Source: Vibrio aquaticus
GTDB taxonomy: Bacteria; Pseudomonadota; Gammaproteobacteria; Enterobacterales; Vibrionaceae
DNA length: 64,000 nucleotides
Direction of reading: 5' to 3'
Assembly: GCF_003970385.1 (NCBI RefSeq)
Contig: NZ_RXZH01000004.1
Location: 186,001 to 250,000, forward strand
Positions 1 to 8,300 of the stretch are shown piece by piece (positions within the stretch are counted from its first letter, which is position 1; every line of letters begins with the position of its first letter). The translations under genes were made by a program, and so were the position numbers. The notes beneath the pieces are model-generated. The model saw only the letters and a list, made by a program, of their open reading frames with translations. It made no database searches and was not told the origin of the DNA.

Positions 1-1275
1 TGCTTTTAGGATCCAAGGTTTCTGTTCGATCTTCTGACGACATGTTTGAACGAATGCCGCGCCGAATACGAATAGCATGATGAAGCCACAAGCAACCATG
101 ATGCGGAATGACCAGAATAGAGGCCAAACTGTTGGGATAGAATCATCCGCAGCCGCTTGGATTTGCTCTTCTGTCGCATCAACAACGTTTTCTGTGTAGC
201 GTTTAAGCAGTAGGCCGTAACCTAGGTCACCTTTCACTTCATCAAACGCTGCCATGTTCTGCTCTGACTTATCGCCAGCACGCAGCTTTTCTAGTAGCTC
301 GTATGCGTACATACCCGTGCGGATACGGTCTACGTGCTCGTCGCGTAGATCACGAAGACCTGTCACTTGCTCGTCGAATGAACGTGTCGCAATGATACCC
401 ATTACGTAAGGAATTTTGATTGCGTAGTCTGTGTGCATTGTCTCTTGGTTTGGAACACCAAACAGAGTGAATGCCGCAGGCGCTGGTTCTGTGTGCCATT
501 CCGCTTCGATTGCTGCCAGTTTCACTTTCTGAACTTCACCTAGCTCGTAACCAGACTCATCACCTAGTACGATTACAGAAAGGATTGCCGCCATACCGAA
601 TGAAGCAGCGATGGCAAATGAACGACGAGCGAATGCGATGTCACGACCTTTTAATAGGTAGTATGAACTGATGCCTAGTACAAACATTGCGCCTGTCGTG
701 TAGCCTGATGCTACTGTGTGTACGAATTTAACCTGAGCAACTGGGTTTAGTACCACTTCTGCGAAGCTCACCATTTCCATACGCATGGTTTCGAAGTTAA
801 ATTCTGCACCCACTGGGTTTTGCATCCAGCCGTTTGCTACAAGAATCCAAAGTGCTGAGAAGTTTGAACCTAGCGCAACCAACCATGTAACCACAAGGTG
901 TTGACGTTTAGATAGACGATCCCAGCCAAAGAAGAAAAGACCTACGAAGGTAGATTCTAAGAAGAAGGCTACTAGGGCTTCAATCGCCAAAGGTGCACCG
1001 AATATGTCACCTACGTAGTGAGAGTAGTAAGACCAGTTAGTACCGAACTGGAATTCCATGGTTAGGCCGGTTGCCACACCAAGTGCAAAGTTAATACCGA
1101 AAAGCTTACCCCAGAACTTTGTCATGTCCTTATAGATTTGCTTGTCCGTCATTACGTACAAAGATTCCATAATGGCAAGTAGGAATGCCATACCTAGAGT
1201 CAGAGGTACGAAGAGGAAGTGATACATCGCAGTTAGTGCAAACTGCAACCGCGATAGATCAACAACATCGATCAT
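1..1275 (-). CDS. cydA: Cytochrome bd-I ubiquinol oxidase subunit I, 5' part (runs off the window)
   Basis: Reading back from an ATG at 1275, preceded by a clear AGGAG, the frame stays open to base 1 and gives 425 codons of a protein usually about 525 long. The product is the haem-bearing subunit of the inner-membrane quinol oxidase used at low oxygen. Conserved ligands are at the E. coli positions: His19 (AMYHFLF) and His186 (KFVHTVA) for haems b595 and b558, Met393 (FRIMVA), and Glu99 and Glu107 in the proton or oxygen channel. The GRQPW signature lies beyond the window edge. cydB should follow outside the window. Two FNR boxes and an ArcA-like box lie upstream, as expected for an oxygen-regulated oxidase. 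Confidence 0.97.
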   Translation of the reverse strand, partial: MIDVVDLSRLQFALTAMYHFLFVPLTLGMAFLLAIMESLYVMTDKQIYKDMTKFWGKLFGINFALGVATGLTMEFQFGTNWSYYSHYVGDIFGAPLAIEALVAFFLESTFVGLFFFGWDRLSKRQHLVVTWLVALGSNFSALWILVANGWMQNPVGAEFNFETMRMEMVSFAEVVLNPVAQVKFVHTVASGYTTGAMFVLGISSYYLLKGRDIAFARRSFAIAASFGMAAILSVIVLGDESGYELGEVQKVKLAAIEAEWHTEPAPAAFTLFGVPNQETMHTDYAIKIPYVMGIIATRSFDEQVTGLRDLRDEHVDRIRTGMYAYELLEKLRAGDKSEQNMAAFDEVKGDLGYGLLLKRYTENVVDATEEQIQAAADDSIPTVWPLFWSFRIMVACGFIMLFVFGAAFVQTCRQKIEQKPWILKA

Positions 1276-1398
1276 GATTACTCCTATGTGTCGGCTGAAG
1301 ACACTTTAATTACACCCTTGCCAGCATAAACAGTCGTTATTCAACTTCAATGATTGTTATTAAATAACGGTGTACTGTTGCAAAAATGTACCGTAACG

Positions 1399-1413
1399 GT
1401 TAGTTAATTGTTA
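1399..1413 (+). promoter_or_regulatory. ArcA-like binding site upstream of cydA
   Basis: GTTAGTTAATTGTTA matches 13 of 15 positions of the ArcA direct-repeat consensus GTTAATTAAATGTTA. It lies 124 bp upstream of the cydA start. ArcA is a known activator of cydAB in enterobacteria. That it acts here is inference. Confidence 0.5.
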
Positions 1414-1491
1414 AGCATCAGCTAATATAGCTAGGCCTAATATTACTGCTAAAAACAGGTTGTTTCAAAAGGTTTATAGGCAGAGTTCGCT

Positions 1492-1505
1492 TTGATTTGT
1501 ATCAA
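1492..1505. promoter_or_regulatory. FNR box 1 (cydA-proximal)
   Basis: TTGATTTGTATCAA is a perfect match to the FNR consensus TTGAT-N4-ATCAA. It lies about 217 bp upstream of the cydA start codon. FNR represses cydAB in E. coli when oxygen is fully absent, so repression is the likely role. Confidence 0.7.
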
Positions 1506-1541
1506 CTTTTGTGCGGCATTTCTGTTTAGATTTTCATCACA

Positions 1542-1555
1542 TTGATCTATATCAA
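1542..1555. promoter_or_regulatory. FNR box 2 (cydA-distal)
   Basis: TTGATCTATATCAA is a second perfect FNR consensus. It starts exactly 50 bp from the first box, so the two sites are nearly on the same helical face (about 4.8 turns). Confidence 0.7.
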
Positions 1556-1679
1556 ACGAATATCGGGCAATTTGTTACCCTCAGGTTATCAGGCAGGCTT
1601 GTAAGGTATTTATGCAAAACAACCACTTAACAAGTCATTGTTTTCATTTACCTACAAAGTGGTAATAAATTTCCCCCAG

Positions 1680-1695
1680 CGTGATCTGGATCACT
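1680..1695. promoter_or_regulatory. CRP-like palindrome between cydA and ruvB
   Basis: The core GTGA-TCTGGA-TCAC (1681-1694) carries both CRP half sites with the standard 6-base spacer and differs from the idealised core at one inner base. It is 405 bp from the cydA start and just beyond the ruvB terminator, so its target is unclear. It could serve cydA from far upstream. Confidence 0.4.
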
Positions 1696-1704
1696 AAATA
1701 AAAA

Positions 1705-1726
1705 AGCCTGCTATTTTTAGCAGGCT
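1705..1726 (-). terminator. Rho-independent terminator of ruvB
   Basis: Perfect 9-bp stem AGCCTGCTA / TAGCAGGCT with a 4-base loop. On the minus strand it is followed by a run of six T. It starts 9 bases past the ruvB stop and closes the ruv cluster. Confidence 0.9.
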
Positions 1727-1735
1727 TCTGAAAAC

Positions 1736-2743
1736 TTATTTTTCAATTCCGAAATGAAGATAGGCTCGATCGGTGGCAATTCGCCCTCTTGGCGTACGCT
1801 GTAAGTAGCCTTGTTGAATCAGATAAGGTTCAAGGACATCTTCAATGGTGTCTTTCTCTTCACCAATCGCGGCTGCCATGTTGTCTAACCCAACTGGACC
1901 GCCACCAAACTTCTCCATGATCGCCAGTAGTAGCTTTCTATCCATGTAATCGAAACCTTGGGCATCGACATCCAGCATGTTTAGCGCTTTGTCAGCAACC
2001 TCAGCACAGATATGGCCATTACCTTTCACTTCCGCGTAGTCACGTACACGTCGAAGCAGACGGTTGGCAATACGTGGAGTGCCACGTGCTCGTCTTGCAA
2101 CCTCTAATGCCCCTTCAGATTCCATCGACAAACCAAGGCAATCGGCACTGCGCTGAACGATGTTTTGTAAATCTGGAATGTTGTAATACTCCAAGCGCTG
2201 AGTAATACCAAAGCGGTCGCGCAGTGGTGACGTCAACGAGCCTGCTCGTGTCGTCGCACCAATCAGGGTAAAAGGAGGAAGGTCAATTTTGATCGAGCGA
2301 GCCGCTGGCCCTTCGCCAATCATGATATCAAGCTGGTAGTCTTCCATTGCAGGATAGAGGACTTCTTCAACCATTGGGCTAAGACGGTGAATTTCGTCAA
2401 TGAAGAGCACATCATTTTCTTCAAGGTTAGTCAGCAGCGCCGCTAAATCGCCGGCTTTTTCCAGTACAGGGCCAGACGTAGTGCGAATGTTGACGTCCAT
2501 TTCGTTCGCCACAATGTTTGCCAATGTGGTTTTACCCAAACCCGGAGGACCGAAAATCAACAAGTGATCGAGCGCCTCATTACGAAGCTGCGCGGCTTTA
2601 ATAAAGATCTCCATTTGATCACGAACATGGTCCTGACCTTTATAATCATCAAGCTTCTTAGGGCGAATAGCGCGGTCTATAACGTCTTCTTCTTTTTTAT
2701 AGACTGTGTTATCTGGGGCGATTAATCGATCCGCTTCAATCAT
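1736..2743 (-). CDS. ruvB: Holliday junction branch migration ATPase RuvB
   Basis: 335 residues, the usual RuvB length. RuvB is the hexameric AAA+ motor that pumps DNA through a RuvA-held Holliday junction during recombinational repair. Visible motifs are Walker [10 protein letters not shown], Walker B FIDEIHR, the sensor ATTRAGSL with the arginine-finger region LRDRFG, and a C-terminal winged helix containing TPRGR. The ATG lies 11 bases after the ruvA stop, so the two genes are translated from one message. A strong terminator follows. No LexA box was seen near the cluster, although ruvAB is SOS-induced in E. coli. Confidence 0.98.
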   Translation of the reverse strand: MIEADRLIAPDNTVYKKEEDVIDRAIRPKKLDDYKGQDHVRDQMEIFIKAAQLRNEALDHLLIFGPPGLGKTTLANIVANEMDVNIRTTSGPVLEKAGDLAALLTNLEENDVLFIDEIHRLSPMVEEVLYPAMEDYQLDIMIGEGPAARSIKIDLPPFTLIGATTRAGSLTSPLRDRFGITQRLEYYNIPDLQNIVQRSADCLGLSMESEGALEVARRARGTPRIANRLLRRVRDYAEVKGNGHICAEVADKALNMLDVDAQGFDYMDRKLLLAIMEKFGGGPVGLDNMAAAIGEEKDTIEDVLEPYLIQQGYLQRTPRGRIATDRAYLHFGIEK

Positions 2744-2754
2744 GACTTATGCCT

Positions 2755-3372
2755 TTATACCATCGACTTTAAAGCTTCGCGGATCAGCTGTTCACTGGTC
2801 ATATCCGCTTTCTTAACTTGAGAGACCACTTTAGAGGCTTGAGTTGGCTTGTAACCGAGCGCAAGTAATGCACTTACTGCCTCTTCTTCTGCACTTTCTT
2901 GTGATTTTTGAGGTGCTGAATCCACTGGAGCTGCATCGGTAAACGGTGTAAATAGGTCACCAGCGCCCCACCCTTTCAGCCTGTCTTTCATTTCTACTAC
3001 AAGGCGTTCTGCGGTCTTTTTACCAACACCCGGTAATTTCACTAGAGTCGACACGTCTTCACGCTCGACACTGGCGACAAATTGGCTTGCCGTCATGCCT
3101 GAAAGAATGCCTAAGCCTAATTTTGGCCCGACACCATTGGCTTTGATCACTTCACGGAACAAAGCACGTTCTTTGACCGTATTGAAACCATACAAAAGTT
3201 GGGCATCTTCGCGGACAACGAAATGAGTATAGATGATGGCTTCTTCACCAATGTTAGGTAGCTCATAAAAGCAGCTCATTGGCATCTGCACTTCATAGCC
3301 AATACCATTGACTTCAATCAGTAGCTCTGGTGGTTGTTTTTCAATGAGAATGCCGCGTAAACGTCCAATCAC
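2755..3372 (-). CDS. ruvA: Holliday junction recognition protein RuvA
   Basis: RuvA forms the tetramer that binds the four-way junction and docks RuvB. I chose the GTG at 3372 because the protein then begins (M)[14 protein letters not shown], the family N-terminus, and gives 205 residues (family about 203). AGGA stands 8 bases upstream. A longer in-frame ATG at 3486 would add 38 residues encoded by T-rich repeats and resembling no RuvA. Helix-hairpin-helix motifs are at [18 protein letters not shown] and [12 protein letters not shown]. The C-terminal domain III that contacts RuvB is intact. ruvB follows directly. Confidence 0.96.
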   Translation of the reverse strand: MIGRLRGILIEKQPPELLIEVNGIGYEVQMPMSCFYELPNIGEEAIIYTHFVVREDAQLLYGFNTVKERALFREVIKANGVGPKLGLGILSGMTASQFVASVEREDVSTLVKLPGVGKKTAERLVVEMKDRLKGWGAGDLFTPFTDAAPVDSAPQKSQESAEEEAVSALLALGYKPTQASKVVSQVKKADMTSEQLIREALKSMV

Positions 3373-3454
3373 GGTGAGGTTCCTATTATCTATATCAAGT
3401 TGAGGAAGATAATAATAAATAACTGGATGGATAGCCAGTAAAACCCAATCCATG

Positions 3455-3495
3455 AAAAGAAAAGCCAGCAAAAGAAAATCCATCAAAAGAAAAGG
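3455..3495. repeat. 15-bp imperfect tandem repeat, about 2.7 copies, in the ruvC-ruvA gap
   Basis: The plus strand reads AAAAGAAAAGCCAGC, then AAAAGAAAATCCATC, then AAAAGAAAAGG, a period of 15 bases. In transcript sense (minus strand) it is a U-rich stretch just after the ruvC terminator and 83 bases or more before the ruvA start. It also creates the spurious N-terminal extension of the ruvA frame. Confidence 0.75.
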
Positions 3496-3511
3496 AGCTT
3501 AATCGCTCCTT
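3492..3511 (-). terminator. Terminator or attenuator after ruvC
   Basis: Stem AAGGAGC / GCTCCTT (7 bp) with a 6-base loop. On the minus strand it is followed by TTCTTTT. It sits 4 bases past the ruvC stop. Because ruvA and ruvB lie downstream on the same strand, it may be a partial terminator that separates ruvC from ruvAB, with an internal promoter between them. Confidence 0.7.
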
Positions 3512-3515
3512 ATCT

Positions 3516-4037
3516 TTATCGATATCTTCCACGTCTTGCACTGGTGGCCTTACCTGCCATCGCAATCAAGGTTTTATTGGTATTGGCATGACAAATCGCC
3601 ACGCCCAACGCATCAGCCGCATCGGCTTGAGGTTTTCCTGGCAGCTTGAGCATTTGCTGAACCATGTGCTGGACTTGTTCTTTGTCGGCGCCACCTGTCC
3701 CAGTTACGGCTTGCTTGATCAAACGGGCCGCGTATTCGTACACAGGGAGGTCGGCGTTTACCGCTGCGACAATTGCGCTGCCACGAGCTTGACCAAGCTT
3801 AAGAGCAGAATCTGCATTGCGCGCCATGAAGACCTGTTCTATGGCAAAAACGTCTGGCTGGAACTGAGTAATGATCTCAGACACTCCGGCATAGATTTGC
3901 TTAAGACGCCCAGGGAGTTCTTTTTCTGAAGTGCGGATACAGCCACTGCCCATATATTGCAGATGACGACCGTTTTGACGGATAACCCCATACCCCGTAA
4001 TGCGTGAGCCTGGGTCGATACCTAGAATGACTGACAT
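3516..4037 (-). CDS. ruvC: Holliday junction resolvase RuvC
   Basis: 173 residues. RuvC is a dimeric RNase H-fold endonuclease that cuts the RuvAB-bound junction symmetrically. The catalytic acidic residues are present: Asp8 (GIDPGS), Glu67 (AIEQVF), and Asp139 and Asp142 (QADAADA). The gene leads the ruv cluster but is separated from ruvA by a hairpin terminator and a T-rich repeat. In many gammaproteobacteria yebC and aspS lie upstream. Here the upstream neighbour is an alpha-galactosidase, and aspS is 21 kb away. Confidence 0.98.
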   Translation of the reverse strand: MSVILGIDPGSRITGYGVIRQNGRHLQYMGSGCIRTSEKELPGRLKQIYAGVSEIITQFQPDVFAIEQVFMARNADSALKLGQARGSAIVAAVNADLPVYEYAARLIKQAVTGTGGADKEQVQHMVQQMLKLPGKPQADAADALGVAICHANTNKTLIAMAGKATSARRGRYR

Positions 4038-4090
4038 TGATTCCTAATCAAGATGATTGCTTCAGAGCGTATGGTAAAGCAGACGGCTGA

Positions 4091-5830
4091 CTATATCGAG
4101 GTAATTATTGCTCGACTCGACAATCCAGATTCTAAACTTACTTCGATCACTTGTGTTGGCTCCTCGACCAAGCGGTCACCAGTCCAGTAATCGTACCAAT
4201 AGACTGGATAATTGGCCGTCAGAGTCACTTCTCGGCTTGGCTGATGATAGTTAAACAAGCAATGCAAGTCATTGTGTTCTGTCAGAGGCAAAAATGCGTG
4301 GTGCAAGTTTAATGCGGTAAAGCGGGCTGACTCTTGGCTATGTTTGTGCCTCACTAACAATTTGGACAAACTACGCTTCGCAAAAGGCGTGAGATCTGGC
4401 AGTGGATCACCTGATAGCAGCAGCCCGCCACTGGCTAACAGCACATCTCGGTGAAATTCATAGTTATGTCGGTCTGTCGTCTGGTTGGCTAACGAGACAA
4501 ACGTGGCACAATCTGGGTCGATTTGCCAAAGCTTGCGATGTTGCCAACTGCGATAAAACGTTTCTTTGGCGATTTGTTCAAATCGGCTGCCACAGCGTTC
4601 CACATCATCAGACACTCGCATCGCATCGACCAATCCCAGTGACGGCCACATAGGCGCGTTGCAACCTAAGATCAAGGCATCCCCAGCCCCTTTCGCTATG
4701 GCTTGCATACCTAGACGATAGGCTTCAACCCCTGTAACACCAGACTCACTGCGTACACCTTTCAATGTTCCCCAGTAATTGGCGTCTAGCTTAAACAGCT
4801 CTACACCCCACTCTTCGCGCATTGTCTTCACAATATTTGTGATATGTTCTTGAACCTCTGGCTGGGTCATGTCCAACATATACCAAGGCGTACAACGCCA
4901 ACCTGCATAGGTAATGTCTTCGGCTTTTAACAAACCTCCATTGGCATCACGCACAAACCACTCTGGATGTTGCTGGAAAACGGCTGACTCAGGCTGAGCA
5001 ATGAAAGGGGCTAACCAAATCGAAGGCCTCTTACCCTTTGACTTAATCCCTTCGAGCACGCTTTTTATACCTGATGGGAATTTGTCTGACGGGGTAAGCC
5101 AGTCTCCCATGTAGGCTTGATATCCATCATCGAGAAGTACATAGTCGAAAGGTTTGAGCGATGTCTGCATAACCTCAACGTTATCTCGAATATCCTGCTC
5201 ATTCACGTCAGCATAATAGGCATACCAAGAACACCAACCTAACGGTGCTGGCTGGCTAACCCCTTGACGGGCTGGATGACGTTGAGCGATAAGGTCACAA
5301 AACTCAGCATACAGCGCAGACATAGACTCACCGCGCAAGGCAACGACGGACTCTAGCTGATTGGTGGCCCACTCTTGTGGCAACGTGCCTTCACCATCGA
5401 TGTAAGCGTTGATAGTTAAGCGGCCATCGTCGTCATTGACCGTAAAATACCCAGCAAAGCGATGACAGCTCGTAAAGCCAAACAGAGCGTAGCCTAATGA
5501 ATCTTCTACCAATAGGTAGTTGTAATAGCGTTTAGACTGCTGAGACGAGTAAATTCGATATGCGGGACTGTTATCAGGGCATCGACCAATATCGATAGGA
5601 TGGTCAGCGCTGCCTGTTGTTTGCGCTAACATCTGAAAACCGTCGCCTAATAAGGTCGCTTGGCGTTCAAAACCAAAGGCGGTCTGAAACAGTAAGTAGC
5701 TCTCTTCAATCGGCTGATTTGTTAGACCGCGAAAGCGAAAGCTGATTTCGTTTTCATTAACACTAAAAGCAAGATCACTGTTGCTAATGACAAGCTCTCG
5801 CTCGTTCTCAAGTTGAACGGTTTGAAACAT
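4091..5830 (-). CDS. GH36-type alpha-galactosidase
   Basis: 579 residues with no signal peptide, so probably cytoplasmic. The fold reads as clan GH-D: an N-terminal beta-supersandwich (about 1-190), a TIM barrel starting at LGWCSWYAYYADV (197-209), LLDDGYQ (232-238), the nucleophile Asp349 in FKLDANYW, and the acid/base Asp in RVSDDVE (408-409). The expected reaction is removal of terminal alpha-galactose from raffinose- or melibiose-like sugars. AGGG stands 6 bases before the ATG, and an 8-bp palindrome CGATATCG (5844-5851) lies just upstream as a possible repressor operator. No sugar transporter or regulator is adjacent, so the true substrate is unknown. Confidence 0.85.
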   Translation of the reverse strand: MFQTVQLENERELVISNSDLAFSVNENEISFRFRGLTNQPIEESYLLFQTAFGFERQATLLGDGFQMLAQTTGSADHPIDIGRCPDNSPAYRIYSSQQSKRYYNYLLVEDSLGYALFGFTSCHRFAGYFTVNDDDGRLTINAYIDGEGTLPQEWATNQLESVVALRGESMSALYAEFCDLIAQRHPARQGVSQPAPLGWCSWYAYYADVNEQDIRDNVEVMQTSLKPFDYVLLDDGYQAYMGDWLTPSDKFPSGIKSVLEGIKSKGKRPSIWLAPFIAQPESAVFQQHPEWFVRDANGGLLKAEDITYAGWRCTPWYMLDMTQPEVQEHITNIVKTMREEWGVELFKLDANYWGTLKGVRSESGVTGVEAYRLGMQAIAKGAGDALILGCNAPMWPSLGLVDAMRVSDDVERCGSRFEQIAKETFYRSWQHRKLWQIDPDCATFVSLANQTTDRHNYEFHRDVLLASGGLLLSGDPLPDLTPFAKRSLSKLLVRHKHSQESARFTALNLHHAFLPLTEHNDLHCLFNYHQPSREVTLTANYPVYWYDYWTGDRLVEEPTQVIEVSLESGLSSRAIITSI

Positions 5831-5963
5831 ACACTACCCTAAACGATATCGATTGCACCAATTAGAGCACTCGGTCTATTTGTTGTCTATTTACTCATTA
5901 ACACAAAGGGTTACCTTCATCACGTTTCTGCCAGCCAAATGACAAAGCTATAGATACGAAAAA

Positions 5964-5983
5964 GCCCTCCATCTCCGGAGGGC
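5964..5983 (-). terminator. Terminator of the OmpU-type porin gene
   Basis: Stem GCCCTCC / GGAGGGC with a 6-base loop. On the minus strand it is followed by TTTTTCG. It lies 90 bases beyond the porin stop. A second hairpin at 6031-6051 sits between. Confidence 0.85.
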
Positions 5984-6030
5984 AAAAAAGGCAGTGGATT
6001 ATTGCGCTAAGCTTCCTGCTTTTATGATAA

Positions 6031-6051
6031 ACGGCCTACCATGTAGGCCGT
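6031..6051 (-). other. 3' UTR hairpin of the porin message
   Basis: Perfect 9-bp stem ACGGCCTAC / GTAGGCCGT with a 3-base loop, 22 bases past the porin stop. It has only a weak T tract, so it more likely protects the 3' end or pauses polymerase than terminates alone. The terminator at 5964-5983 follows it in tandem. Confidence 0.6.
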
Positions 6052-6073
6052 AATTTCAGAGCCTGAAACTCTA

Positions 6074-7084
6074 TTAGAAATCGTAAGCAACCTTGAAGAA
6101 TGCTTCTAGATCATCGTTGTTGTTGTCATCAGACATGTCAACTTTGAAGTCTACTAGAGTAGATAGCTTGTTAGTGATTTGGTAAGACGCACCGAAGTTA
6201 ACCCACTCAGAATCAACACCGTTTGAAACGTAAGCTTCTTGGTTTGCGTAACCCGCAGCTAGGTATAGTTTGTCCATTGTGTAACCAACAGATGTGCTCA
6301 CTAGCAGAGAATCTTGACCGTTGAACTTCTCGTGTTGAGCAACGTTAGCGCCGATAGCAAACTCGCCGAAGTAAGCCACACCGTTCACAAGCATGATTTC
6401 TTCGATGTCGTCAGCGCTGTTGTCTTCGTCGTTGTTTTCGTAACCAGCGTTAACTTGGAACTGCTCGTTTTGGAAACCTACGTAACCGTTGAAACCTTTC
6501 TGGCCAGAAGCGTCTGCTTCACGGTCACCGTAGTAAGAAACTGCGTATTTGAAGCCTTCTTTCATGCCTTCAAACTTAACGACTTGGTTAACGTCTGAAG
6601 CGTCAGATGCAGAAGCACCAAATTCGATTGTTAGGTCAGCTGCGCCGTCTACTGCGTCTAGAGCTGAATCGTTAGCGTAACCTAGAGAAGCCACACCAAA
6701 GCCAGTTTTGTAACCAGCCCATGCATCGATAACTGTGAAAGATGCATCCATTGAAGAGTAGTTGTCTGCTAGGTCAAATTCACCTGCGAATTGGCCTAGT
6801 ACGTTACCTTTCTGGTAGTTAACAAATAGGTCAAAACCTGTTACACCACCGTTGTAGAATTCCTGTTTTTTATCAGTGTCGTTACCATTTTCATCTTTTT
6901 CAAAACGACCATCTGCATAGTAACCACCTACTGCTACTTGACCACCAACAGAGAACTCGTCGCCTGACATGATTAGGTCGATGATTGACTCACGTGCACG
7001 CTCAGAAGCGTCTTGGTTTACGTCGTTTGCGATTGCAGAACCTGCAACAAGCGAAAGAGCTACTGCTAATACTGTCTTTTTCAT
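6074..7084 (-). CDS. OmpU-type general porin
   Basis: 336 residues. A Sec signal peptide (MKKTVLAVALSLVAGSAIA, cut before Asn20) is followed by an acidic 16-strand porin pattern of alternating hydrophobic residues. The chain ends in Phe (KVAYDF), the signal for BAM insertion. It should form a trimeric outer-membrane channel. The layout resembles Vibrio OmpU, but family members are too alike for me to separate OmpU from other Vibrio porins without alignment. AGGAAC precedes the ATG by 8 bases. Two tandem hairpins follow. In vibrios OmpU is controlled by ToxR. I could not identify a ToxR site. Confidence 0.85.
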   Translation of the reverse strand: MKKTVLAVALSLVAGSAIANDVNQDASERARESIIDLIMSGDEFSVGGQVAVGGYYADGRFEKDENGNDTDKKQEFYNGGVTGFDLFVNYQKGNVLGQFAGEFDLADNYSSMDASFTVIDAWAGYKTGFGVASLGYANDSALDAVDGAADLTIEFGASASDASDVNQVVKFEGMKEGFKYAVSYYGDREADASGQKGFNGYVGFQNEQFQVNAGYENNDEDNSADDIEEIMLVNGVAYFGEFAIGANVAQHEKFNGQDSLLVSTSVGYTMDKLYLAAGYANQEAYVSNGVDSEWVNFGASYQITNKLSTLVDFKVDMSDDNNNDDLEAFFKVAYDF

Positions 7085-7435
7085 TTTTATTTGTTCCTAT
7101 AAATTTTTATTTATGAGCGTCATATACCACCTGCTCGCTCTGGTGGAGAAAACTATTCCCACACCCAATAATTGACAAATAAAATGATCAAAAGAGATCT
7201 AATTGAAAGGAACGAAAAACGCACTTAAATATCAATACTTATAAAAATCGAACACAGAACAGGCTGTATGAACACAAAAAAGAGAAGCAAATCACAACTA
7301 TTGTCAGAAAAACCTAAAATGCAACGATTATAGTTATTGGTAGATTTATCAGAGAAAATGAACTCATCTACCCGACTAATGTGATTAACAACCGATTAAA
7401 TGATTGAATCAAACATCATCAACTAAACTGAAAAG
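7085..7435. promoter_or_regulatory. Divergent intergenic region, porin / binding protein
   Basis: This 351-bp AT-rich gap must hold the promoters of the porin (minus) and the binding protein (plus). Poly-A and poly-T tracts are common, but I could assign no operator. Confidence 0.5.
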
Positions 7436-8209
7436 ATGAATAAAGCTTGCAGCAAAGGCGTTAAAAGGTGGCTATTGGCAATTTTTCTGGGCTTAACATG
7501 CTCTGTGTTAGGCTTGGGAGTCAGTGCAACTCCGCTTAAAGTAGCTCAAAGTAAGTGGGCTCCTTACATTATGGACTCCCCGATTGGTAAAGGTATCGCA
7601 CACGATATCGTGACAATGGGGCTAGCCGATGCCGGATATCAATTTTATTACGAGCAAAAGCCCTGGGCTCGCGTGTTAAAAGAAACCTATTATGGTAAGA
7701 ATGACGTCATCATCGCGATTTGGAAGAACGACAAACGAAAACGTCACTACTACTTCACCGAGCCGTATATGGTGAATCGTCTATCCGTGATTTCGCTTAA
7801 AGGCAGGAGTGAGTTTGAATACAAGGATTTAGAAAGCTTAAGTGGCAAGCGCATTGCGATAATCGATAACTATGCGTACCCGCCAGAACTGCTCAACCAC
7901 AAACACATCACTAAAGTGGCGTCTAACAACTTAGAAACGAGCATACGCTTATTGCTGTCGCATCGGGCTGATCTTCTCGTCACCGATGAGTTTGTCGCGC
8001 GGTGGATGATCAAAGAAATGAATTTGCCACTGGAGCGTTTCAAAGTTCACTCTATCCCTTTAACCATCACGCCACTTTTCGCCGCCGTTAGAAAAGACCA
8101 CCCCATCGCGCAGCAGATTGTCTATAGCCTTAATTTCTATTTTAGGAACCTGCCAGCAGAGCAAGTTCGACAGCTGCAACTCAAGTATGGCTTGGTTAAC
8201 TCTGACTAA
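7436..8209 (+). CDS. Periplasmic amino-acid-type solute-binding protein (SBP_bac_3 family)
   Basis: 257 residues. The N-terminal signal anchor or signal peptide (about residues 9-31, ending GVSATP) is followed by a two-lobed type II binding fold: strand LKVAQSKWAPYI, GKGIAHDIVTMGLADAGY, the linker KRIAIIDNYAYPPEL, and LLSHRADLLVTDEF. It resembles the stand-alone binding proteins common in Vibrio and Shewanella that have no ABC transporter beside them. Here too there is no permease or ATPase nearby, so it may act as a sensor component or serve a distant transporter. The ligand is unknown. The ribosome site is weak. A bidirectional terminator follows. Confidence 0.7.
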   Translation: MNKACSKGVKRWLLAIFLGLTCSVLGLGVSATPLKVAQSKWAPYIMDSPIGKGIAHDIVTMGLADAGYQFYYEQKPWARVLKETYYGKNDVIIAIWKNDKRKRHYYFTEPYMVNRLSVISLKGRSEFEYKDLESLSGKRIAIIDNYAYPPELLNHKHITKVASNNLETSIRLLLSHRADLLVTDEFVARWMIKEMNLPLERFKVHSIPLTITPLFAAVRKDHPIAQQIVYSLNFYFRNLPAEQVRQLQLKYGLVNSD

Positions 8210-8255
8210 ATCATGAGTAATCCTCTTGCCTCATTGGTATTTTCTACGCACACAA

Positions 8256-8281
8256 AAAAACCAGCCCGAAGGCTGGTTTTT
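8256..8281. terminator. Bidirectional terminator, binding protein / torA
   Basis: Stem AAAAACCAGCC / GGCTGGTTTTT with a CGAA tetraloop. Runs of A and T on both sides let it stop both the plus-strand binding-protein gene and the minus-strand torA message. Confidence 0.9.
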
Positions 8282-8300
8282 GTTTATATCATGTCGAAGA

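Noticed and set aside
3373..3486. 38-residue N-terminal extension of RuvA from ATG 3486
   Set aside because: It is encoded by T-rich tandem repeats, resembles no RuvA, and the GTG at 3372 has a ribosome site and gives the family N-terminus.
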